From assembly GCA_900555785.1 (NCBI GenBank), contig USMO01000104.1:1-6042 (forward strand): a DNA stretch of 6,042 nt, given 5' to 3'. Below are positions 1 through 6,042 of the stretch, one piece after another. The stretch is from an uncultured Eubacteriales bacterium (GTDB lineage Bacteria > Bacillota > Clostridia > Oscillospirales > CAG-272). The stretch's first letter is position 1; each line of letters begins with the position of its first letter. Under the pieces are notes generated by a model. It ran no database searches. It was not told the origin of the DNA and saw only the letters and a list, made by a program, of their open reading frames with translations. Position numbers and translations under genes: made by a program.

Positions 1-1439
1 AGCTTGCGCTCTTCGGGTGCATTTCCCTTCTGTACCTCCGCACCGCAGGTCTCCAAAGAGGAGAGGGTGTGGGATTTGGAAGAGCCGGTGGCTCCTCCGC
101 AACCGTCCCGACCCGTTCTTCCGCCCAGAAGAATCACCACATCTCCGGGAAGGGGGCACTCCCGCCGTACATTTTTTGCCGGGGCCGCCGCAATCACCGC
201 GCCGATTTCCATACGCTTCGCCGCATACCCCTCATGATAAATCTCATCCACAATGCCGGTTGCCAATCCGATCTGGTTCCCGTAAGAGGAATATCCGGCG
301 GCGGCCGTGGTCACCAGCTTCCGCTGGGGCAGTTTCCCCGGCAGGGTCTTTGACACCGGCTTTGTGGGGTCGGCAGCTCCGGTTACACGCATGGCGCCGT
401 ACACATAGGATCGGCCGGACAGGGGATCCCGTATGGCACCGCCGATACAGGTAGCCGCCCCTCCGAAGGGCTCGATTTCGGTGGGATGATTGTGCGTCTC
501 GTTCTTGAACAGAAGCAGCCATGGCTCCTTCTTTCCGTCCACCTCCACATCCATCTTCACCGTGCAGGCGTTGATTTCCTCGCTCTCGTCCAGCTTATCC
601 AGCTTGCCGGAGCGGCGCAGCGCCTTGACGGCGATGGTGGCAATGTCCATCAGGCAGACCGGCTTGGTCCTGCCGAGGCTCTTCCGCAGGGCAAGGTAGT
701 CCTCGTAGGTTTCCTGCACCAGCGGGTCGGCAAAGCTCACGCTGTCGATGGTGGTCAGGAAAGTGGTGTGGCGGCAGTGATCCGACCAGTAGGTGTCGAT
801 CATGCGGATCTCGGTCAAGGTCGGGTCGCGGTGCTCGGAGCGGAAATAGGATTGGCAGAAGGCGATATCGTCCTCGTCCATTGCCAGCCCCAGTTCCCGC
901 AGGAGCGCGGCAAGACCGGCGCGGTCGAGGGACGTAAAACCCTCCAGTACGCGCACGTTTGCCGGTGTTTCTGCCTGCATGGCAAGCGTTGCGGGCAGCT
1001 CCAGCGATGCCTCGCGCGCCTCGACCGGGTTGATGACGTATTTCTTGATTTTCGTCACGTCCGCATCGGTCAGCGCACCGTAGAGCAGGTAGACCTTTGC
1101 GGTGCGGATCAGCGGGCGCTCGGAGCGGGAGATGATCTGAATGCACTGCGCGGCGCTGTCGGCGCGCTGGTCGAACTGCCCGGGCAGATATTCGACCGCA
1201 AACACGGCTGCACCGTCTGTTGCAAAAGTATCCGAGACCAGGTCCAGCTGCGGCTCGGAGAACACGGTCCGCTTGGCATCTTCAAACAGCTCGGGGGTGA
1301 TGTTTTCCGCATCGTAGCGATTGAGCAGGCGCACCCGTTCCAGACCGGTGATGCCGACCAGGTTCCGCAGCTCTGCGCAGAGCGCGTTTGCCTCGTGCGC
1401 CAGCTCCGGCTTTTTTTCAACATAGACTCTGTAAACCAT
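1..1439 (-). CDS. purL: Phosphoribosylformylglycinamidine (FGAM) synthase, long single-chain form; 3' end off window
   Basis: This cytoplasmic enzyme converts FGAR, glutamine and ATP to FGAM, the fourth step of purine synthesis. About 479 N-terminal codons are present, running off the left edge; the family is usually about 1,240 residues, so the second synthetase half and the C-terminal glutaminase domain lie outside. ATG at 1439-1437 directly follows the purD stop (TGAATG) and has AGGAGG five bases upstream. Visible signatures are VYVEKKPEL near residue 6, LPGQFDQRA at about 85-93, DTYWSDHCRHTTF at about 214-226, and KNETHNHPTEIEPFGGAA from about 311, which is the ATP/FGAR-binding core. GGATGSSK and AEVQKGNAPEERK come near the left edge. 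The N-terminal stretch would correspond to the PurS-like domain fused in large PurL proteins. By recalled sequence it resembles the clostridial/streptococcal clade more than the E. coli clade. The reading frame is intact throughout, with no oddities seen. Confidence 0.97.
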   Translation of the reverse strand, partial: MVYRVYVEKKPELAHEANALCAELRNLVGITGLERVRLLNRYDAENITPELFEDAKRTVFSEPQLDLVSDTFATDGAAVFAVEYLPGQFDQRADSAAQCIQIISRSERPLIRTAKVYLLYGALTDADVTKIKKYVINPVEAREASLELPATLAMQAETPANVRVLEGFTSLDRAGLAALLRELGLAMDEDDIAFCQSYFRSEHRDPTLTEIRMIDTYWSDHCRHTTFLTTIDSVSFADPLVQETYEDYLALRKSLGRTKPVCLMDIATIAVKALRRSGKLDKLDESEEINACTVKMDVEVDGKKEPWLLLFKNETHNHPTEIEPFGGAATCIGGAIRDPLSGRSYVYGAMRVTGAADPTKPVSKTLPGKLPQRKLVTTAAAGYSSYGNQIGLATGIVDEIYHEGYAAKRMEIGAVIAAAPAKNVRRECPLPGDVVILLGGRTGRDGCGGATGSSKSHTLSSLETCGAEVQKGNAPEERK

Positions 1440-2708
1440 TCAGTCCTCCTTCGCGGCAAGGGCGCGGGCGCCGATGTCATGCCGCCAGTATGCGTTTGCA
1501 AAGGAAATGTGCGAGACCTTTTCGTAAGCGGCGTCCACCGCGTCCCGCAGAGTAGGGGCGGTTGCGGTTACGCCGAGCACACGTCCGCCGGACGTCACAA
1601 GCTGCCCGTCCCGCAGGGCTGCGCCGGCAACATAGACCGAGGGTGCAAGTTCGGCGGGAATCGTAATCGGAAAGCCCTTTTGGTAGGCGAGCGGGTAGCC
1701 GTCCGACGCCATGACCACGCAGCAGGCGGCACCATCCCGGAATTTTACATCCGTGTCGGCAAGCGTTCCGGCTGCGGTTGCCTGCATCACGGTCAACAGG
1801 TCGCTTTCGAGCAGGGGCAGGACCACCTGCGTTTCGGGGTCACCGAAGCGGCAGTTGTATTCGATTACCTTCGGTCCGTCCGGTGTCAGCATCAGACCGA
1901 AATAGAGGCATCCGCGAAAGGTTCTGCCCTCGGCATTCATTGCGTGCATGGTCGGCAGAAAGATCTCCCGCATGCAGCGGTCGGCAATCTCCGGGGTGTA
2001 GTAAGGGTTCGGCGCGACTGTGCCCATGCCGCCGGTGTTGGGACCCGTGTCACCGTCGTGCGCGCGCTTGTGGTCCATCGAGGACACCATGGGCTTGACA
2101 ACCGTTCCGTCGGTGAAGGCAAGGACCGACACCTCTGGACCGGTCAGAAACTCCTCAATGACCAGCTTTTCGCCGCTCTTGCCGAACTTTTTGTCCTGCA
2201 TGGCTTCGCGCACGGCGCTTTTCGCCTCATCGCGCGTCATGGCAACCGTCACGCCCTTGCCGAGCGCCAGACCGTCCGCTTTGACAACGGTCGGAATCGG
2301 GGCGGTGTCCAGGTAGGCAAGCGCCGCTTCCATGCTGTCAAAGACTTCGTAGGCGGCGGTCGGAATGCCGGATTGCTTCATCAGGTTCTTGGAAAAGACC
2401 TTGCTACCCTCGATGATTGCTGCCCGTGCCGTCGGACCGAAGCAGGGGATTTCGAGCGCCTCCAGCCGGTCCACGCAGCCCAGCACCAGCGGGTCATCCG
2501 GCGCAACGACCGCGAAATCCACGCGCTTCTCTTCGGCAAATGCCGCAATCCGGTCGATTTCGCAGGCGCCGATCGGAACGCAGACCGCATCCGCTGCAAT
2601 CCCGCCGTTTCCGGGGAGCGCGAAGATTGTCTCAACCGCCGGGTTTTCCTTCAGCTTTTTGATAATGGCGTGCTCTCTGCCGCCGCTGCCGACAACCAGA
2701 ATTTTCAT
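1440..2708 (-). CDS. purD: Phosphoribosylamine-glycine ligase (GAR synthetase)
   Basis: This ATP-grasp ligase joins phosphoribosylamine and glycine to give GAR, the second step of the pathway. The 422-residue length is normal for the family. Visible motifs are the N-terminal GSGGREHA (7-14), GPTARAAIIEGSK (91-103), the ATP-grasp lysine segment VVKADGLALGKGV (141-153), MDHKRAHDGDTGPNTGGMG (211-229, usually QDHKR), and EYNCRFGDPETQ (283-294, the metal/ATP site, usually EFNxRFGDPETQ). The C-terminal YWRHDIGARAL is the usual end of the protein. The N-terminal segment VAPDDPL replaces the GPEAPL seen in E. coli-type PurD, a difference that should not affect the catalytic ATP-grasp residues. ATG at 2708 is preceded by AGGAGG with a 4-base spacer. 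The stop TGA directly abuts the purL start. The gene lies downstream of the AICAR transformylase with a 9-base gap. No frameshift or truncation is seen. Confidence 0.98.
   Translation of the reverse strand: MKILVVGSGGREHAIIKKLKENPAVETIFALPGNGGIAADAVCVPIGACEIDRIAAFAEEKRVDFAVVAPDDPLVLGCVDRLEALEIPCFGPTARAAIIEGSKVFSKNLMKQSGIPTAAYEVFDSMEAALAYLDTAPIPTVVKADGLALGKGVTVAMTRDEAKSAVREAMQDKKFGKSGEKLVIEEFLTGPEVSVLAFTDGTVVKPMVSSMDHKRAHDGDTGPNTGGMGTVAPNPYYTPEIADRCMREIFLPTMHAMNAEGRTFRGCLYFGLMLTPDGPKVIEYNCRFGDPETQVVLPLLESDLLTVMQATAAGTLADTDVKFRDGAACCVVMASDGYPLAYQKGFPITIPAELAPSVYVAGAALRDGQLVTSGGRVLGVTATAPTLRDAVDAAYEKVSHISFANAYWRHDIGARALAAKED
1445..1450 (-). promoter_or_regulatory. Shine-Dalgarno of purL inside the end of purD
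   Basis: The minus strand reads AGGAGG at 1450-1445, five bases before the purL ATG. It lies within the last codons of purD (Lys-Glu-Asp), so ribosomes finishing purD sit on the purL initiation site. It fixes the purL start at 1439. Confidence 0.85.
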
Positions 2709-2712
2709 GTAT

Positions 2713-2718
2713 CCTCCT
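2713..2718 (-). promoter_or_regulatory. Shine-Dalgarno of purD overlapping the upstream stop codon
   Basis: The minus strand reads TGAGGAGGATAC before ATG. The AGGAGG core (2718-2713) shares its first base with the TGA stop of the AICAR transformylase and sits four bases before the purD start. The layout suggests coupled termination and re-initiation. Confidence 0.85.
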
Positions 2719-3902
2719 CAGTGATGGAACAGCCGCATTCCTGTGAACGCCATGACCATGCCGTAGCGGTTTGCGCAATCGATGACCAGATCGTCACGGA
2801 TGGAGCCGCCCGGCTCGGCAATGTAGGAAACGCCGCTCTTGTGTGCGCGCTCGATGTTGTCGCTGAACGGGAAGAAGGCATCCGACCCCAGCGACACGCC
2901 GGTGATACCGGCAAGATAGGTGCGGATTTCGGCATCTGTCAGCGGCTCGGGGCGGGCGGTGAAGTATTTCTGCCAGTTGCCATCGGCGCAAACGTCCTCC
3001 TCGTTTTTGTTGATATAGCCGTCAATCACGTTGTCGCGGTCGGGTCTGCCAAGCGAGGGCAGGAAGGGGAGGGCGAGCACCTTTTCGTGCTGGCGCAGGA
3101 ACCAGGTGTCGGCTTTCCCGCCAGCCAGCCGCGTGCAGTGAATGCGGGACTGCTGACCGGCACCAACGCCGATTGCCTGCCCGTCATAGGCAAAGCAGAC
3201 CGAGTTGGACTGCGTATATTTGAGCGTAATCAGCGAGATGATGAGGTCACGCACCGCTTCGGGTGGGAGCGTTTTGTTCTCGGTCACCGGATTGGCCAGG
3301 AGCGCCGGGTTCATCTCGAAATTGTTTCTGCCCTGCTCGAAGGTGATGCCATAGACCTGCTTGCGCTCAACCGGCGCGGGGGTGTAGTTCGGGTCGATTT
3401 CGACGATGTTGTAGTTTCCCTTTCGCTTGCTGCGCAGAATCTCCAGCGCCTCCGGCTCGTAACCGGGGGCAATGATGCCGTCCGAAACCTCGCGCTTGAT
3501 CAGGGTTGCGGTGGTCACATCGCAAACGTCGGAGAGTGCCACCCAGTCACCGAAGGAGCACATCCGGTCGGTGCCGCGCGCGCGGGCATAGGCGCAGGCG
3601 AGCGGGGAGGCATCCAGCCCGGGAATGTCATCCACAAAGCAGGCTTTTTTCAGCGCATCGGGCAGCGGAATGCCAACCGCAGCCGAGGTCGGGCTGACAT
3701 GCTTGAAGGAGGTGACGGCGGGAAGCCCCAGCGCGGCTTTCAGCTCCTTCACCAGCTGCCAGGAATTGAAGGCATCGAGAAAATTGATATACCCCGGCTT
3801 GCCGCACAGGATCCGGATCGGCAGCTCTTCGCCGCTCTCCATAAAGATCCGTGCAGGCTTCTGATTGGGGTTGCAGCCGTATTTCAGTTCAAATTCTTTC
3901 AT
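2718..3902 (-). CDS. purH: Stand-alone AICAR transformylase (PurH C-terminal domain only)
   Basis: This enzyme transfers a formyl group from 10-formyl-THF to AICAR, giving FAICAR, the next-to-last step to IMP. At 394 residues it corresponds only to the transformylase half of normal PurH, which is about 510-590 residues in bacteria and eukaryotes. The N-terminal MGS-like cyclohydrolase domain is absent; translation starts at once with the transformylase (KYGCNPNQKPARI, 7-19). The catalytic Lys-His pair is in SFKHVSPTSAA (K67, H68). Other conserved segments are YTQSNSVCFAYDGQAIGVGAGQQSR, SDAFFPFSDNIERA (340-353), SGVSYIAEPGGSIRDD and the C-terminal RLFHH, all matching human and bacterial PurH from memory. 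ATG at 3902 follows the purO stop by 7 bases with TGAGGG as a modest ribosome site. The upstream neighbour is a PurO-type cyclohydrolase, which supplies the missing activity. The symbol purH is used loosely; some authors call the lone domain purH1. Confidence 0.95.
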   Translation of the reverse strand: MKEFELKYGCNPNQKPARIFMESGEELPIRILCGKPGYINFLDAFNSWQLVKELKAALGLPAVTSFKHVSPTSAAVGIPLPDALKKACFVDDIPGLDASPLACAYARARGTDRMCSFGDWVALSDVCDVTTATLIKREVSDGIIAPGYEPEALEILRSKRKGNYNIVEIDPNYTPAPVERKQVYGITFEQGRNNFEMNPALLANPVTENKTLPPEAVRDLIISLITLKYTQSNSVCFAYDGQAIGVGAGQQSRIHCTRLAGGKADTWFLRQHEKVLALPFLPSLGRPDRDNVIDGYINKNEEDVCADGNWQKYFTARPEPLTDAEIRTYLAGITGVSLGSDAFFPFSDNIERAHKSGVSYIAEPGGSIRDDLVIDCANRYGMVMAFTGMRLFHH

Positions 3903-3906
3903 ATTT

Positions 3907-3912
3907 CCCTCA
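3907..3912 (-). promoter_or_regulatory. Weak Shine-Dalgarno of AICAR transformylase, overlapping the purO stop
   Basis: The minus strand reads TGAGGGAAAT before the ATG at 3902. GAGGG overlaps the purO TGA stop and lies four bases from the start. It is a weaker match than the AGGAGG sites of purD and purL, so translation probably depends partly on coupling from purO. Confidence 0.6.
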
Positions 3913-4625
3913 CTTATTCCGGTTGATCAGGCGGTCTTCTTCTGCACCCGAGGCAAGGTCGGTGTACCGGACAAACAGCGAAATGCGGTTGTCGCGGTCG
4001 AGCGCATTCCACAGGTCATTCGTGAACGCGTCAATGTCGTTCGGAATCTCCACGCGCTCCGGTTCGCCCTGAAAGGTTGGAAGCGGGTTGCCGTCCCCGA
4101 CATAGGTATGCAGGAAATGCCCGACGCCGGGGAGCGCCGCATAGTCAAAGGTATAGCGGTTGCAGGCAGACCCGGCAGCGTCGGCGCTTTTGAGAATGCT
4201 CATCGAATAGGAAAAATCGCCGCCTGCAAAGGAGACAAGCCCGCTGATGCGCGGGGTCAGGTTCGGGGCATCCGGCTCAAAGGCGCGCGCGGTCAGCGAT
4301 TCGGAAAAGGTCTTCCCGGCAGCCAGCCCGTCGCGGACGGTGTCGGTCTGGTCGCCGTTGGTGACGATCAGGCGGTTCCCCAGTTTCCGCAGGGCGGCAT
4401 AGATAATCAGGCTCGGGTCCTCGACCGCCGAGGCGTCAAACGGCTCGGTGAAGAGCACGCCGTCGCGCATGGAGAAGACCCGGTTGCGGCTGTTGGCGCT
4501 TCTGCCCATAATAAAGTAGGCGACAACGGCGTTTTTGCCGTCCATGCTTTTGCCGATGACAATGCCGCGCCCGACATAGCTGTTGCCGCTGATGCGGCTG
4601 GCAATCGGCTGCAGTTCATAAACGT

Positions 4626-4629
<4 letters not shown>
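3910..4629 (-). CDS. purO: PurO-type IMP cyclohydrolase
   Basis: The predicted role is ring closure of FAICAR to IMP, the last step of the pathway. The 239-residue product resembles the archaeal PurO family (IMP_cyclohyd, an NTN-hydrolase-like fold) and is unrelated to the PurH N-terminal domain. Shared segments, compared from memory, are SYVGRGIVIGKSMDGK (17-32), GRSANSRNR (42-50), RLIVTNGDQTDTV (86-98, archaeal form NGxxTDT) and FEPDAPNLTPRISG (117-130). A further motif-rich stretch is GHFLHTYVGDGNPLPTFQGEP (about 170-190). It is somewhat longer than the roughly 200-residue archaeal enzyme, with extra residues at the C-terminus and a short N-terminal lead. ATG at 4629 is chosen over the in-frame upstream ATG at 4695. 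It forms ATGA with the purN stop, has GAGGAG eight bases upstream, and the upstream extension would lie entirely within purN. The next gene is a transformylase lacking its cyclohydrolase domain, which strongly supports the assignment. Confidence 0.9.
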
Positions 4630-5242
<613 letters not shown>

Positions 5243-5246
<4 letters not shown>

Positions 5247-6042
5247 TTGATGGTAATCTTCTCGGCAGATTCGACGATCCGACCGATGACATAGGCATCC
5301 TCGCTGTTCTCGTGCAGAATCTGCAGCGCGCGGTCGACATCCTCGGGGGCGACCACAATGCTCATGCCGACACCCATGTTGAAGGTGTTGAACATGTCGC
5401 GCTCGCTGATGTCTCCGGTCTGCGCAATCAGATGGAAGATGGGCAGGACCCGCACGGCTGCGCGGTCGATTTCGGCACCCAGCCCGTCCGGAATGCTGCG
5501 CGGGATGTTCTCATAGAACCCGCCGCCGGTGATGTGGGAAATGCCCTTGACCTTAACCTGCTCCAGCAGTGCCAGGACCGGCTTGACATAGATTTTGGTC
5601 GGGGTCAGCAGAGTCTCGCCCAGCGACTTGCCGCCCAGAGCCGAGACCGGCGCCTGCAGGTCGCAGTTCTCCACGTCAAAGACCTTGCGCACCAGCGAAA
5701 AGCCGTTGGAGTGTACGCCGCTGGAGGGCAGGGCAAGGATAACGTCGCCCGCCCGCATGGATTTCTGGTCGATGATGCGGTCGCGGTCCACCACGCCGGT
5801 GCTGTAGCCTGCAAGGTCGTATTCGTTCTCGGGGTAGAAGCCCGGCATTTCGGCAGTTTCGCCGCCGATGAGCGCCGCACCTGCCTCCACGCAGCCGCGG
5901 CAGACACCTGCAACGATGTCCGCAATCCGTTCGGGGACATTCTTGCCGCAGGCGATGTAATCGAGGAAGAACAGCGGCTTTGCGCCGCAGCAGATGATGT
6001 CGTTGACGCACATGGCAACGCAGTCGATGCCGACCGTGTCAT
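5243..6042 (-). CDS. purM: Phosphoribosylformylglycinamidine cyclo-ligase (AIR synthetase); 5' end off window
   Basis: This enzyme closes FGAM to AIR using ATP, the fifth step; it belongs to the same AIRS/PurL fold superfamily as the downstream purL product. The visible 265 codons run from the right edge to the stop at 5243. The family is about 340 residues, so some 75-85 N-terminal residues, including the GTDGVGTK nucleotide-binding motif, are outside. The frame is open from the edge, beginning DTVGIDCVAMCVNDI, so the first in-window ATG (6013) is internal. Conserved blocks follow in order: KPLFFLDYIACGK, ALIGGETAEMPGFY, ALPSSGVHSNGFSLVRK, TPTKIYVKPVL, HITGGGFYENIPR and FNTFNMGVGM. These align with recalled E. 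coli PurM along the whole length. Its stop overlaps the purN start (ATGA). Confidence 0.98.

Noticed and set aside
1410..1417. A AAA AAG slippery heptamer at purL codons 8-10, similar to the dnaX frameshift site
   Set aside because: The Glu-Lys-Lys it encodes is a family-conserved segment of long PurL. A -1 shift would end after a few dozen arginine-rich codons, the AGGAGG site is about 30 bases upstream (too far to stimulate), and no clear downstream stem was seen.
1109..1501. 130-codon minus-strand frame across the purD/purL junction
   Set aside because: It is an alternative frame of the purL N-terminus and purD end. The purL frame gives a full family match, while this one gives low-complexity, arginine-rich sequence.
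3574..3585. 12-base perfect palindrome of alternating C and G
   Set aside because: It falls inside the transformylase and encodes Ala-Arg-Ala-Arg in a GC-rich gene; such a run is expected by codon choice and has no other copy noticed.
486..3926. 1,146-codon open frame on the plus strand as a possible novel giant protein
   Set aside because: It lies exactly antisense and codon-registered to three well-recognised purine genes. Its translation shows no recognisable motif, and its openness is explained by absence of TTA, CTA and TCA codons on the sense strand.

Overview
The window lies wholly inside a purine-biosynthesis operon. All six genes are on the minus strand and are transcribed from high to low coordinates: purM (5' end off the right edge), purN, a PurO-type IMP cyclohydrolase, a stand-alone AICAR transformylase (the C-terminal half of ordinary PurH), purD, and purL (3' end off the left edge). 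There is no intergenic stretch longer than 9 bases, and no promoter, terminator, RNA gene, repeat array or mobile element is visible.

The organism is most likely a member of the Firmicutes, probably Clostridia and possibly Oscillospiraceae-like. The base composition is fairly GC-rich, roughly 60% by eye. PurL is the long single-chain form typical of Clostridia and streptococci, with the signatures LPGQFDQRA, DTYWSDHCRHTTF and KNETHNHPTEIEPFGGAA. Clear AGGAGG-type ribosome binding sites precede several genes. This placement is inferred from protein resemblance and not from a marker gene.

The genes encode five numbered pathway enzymes plus the split last steps. PurD makes GAR, PurN formylates it to FGAR, PurL amidates this to FGAM, and PurM closes the ring to AIR. 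The stand-alone AICAR transformylase then formylates AICAR to FAICAR, and the PurO-like enzyme closes FAICAR to IMP. Together they cover steps 2-5 and the last two steps; purF, purE, purC and purB are not in view. The notable point is that the position usually held by bifunctional purH, between purN and purD, is occupied by two genes. One is a PurO-family cyclohydrolase best known from archaea, and the other is a PurH lacking its N-terminal cyclohydrolase domain.

The junctions are very tight: ATGA overlaps at purM/purN and purN/purO, a 7-base gap before the transformylase, a 9-base gap before purD, and a directly abutting TGAATG at purD/purL. This points to one mRNA with translational coupling. 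A very long open frame on the plus strand (486-3926) is an antisense shadow caused by avoidance of TTA, CTA and TCA codons.
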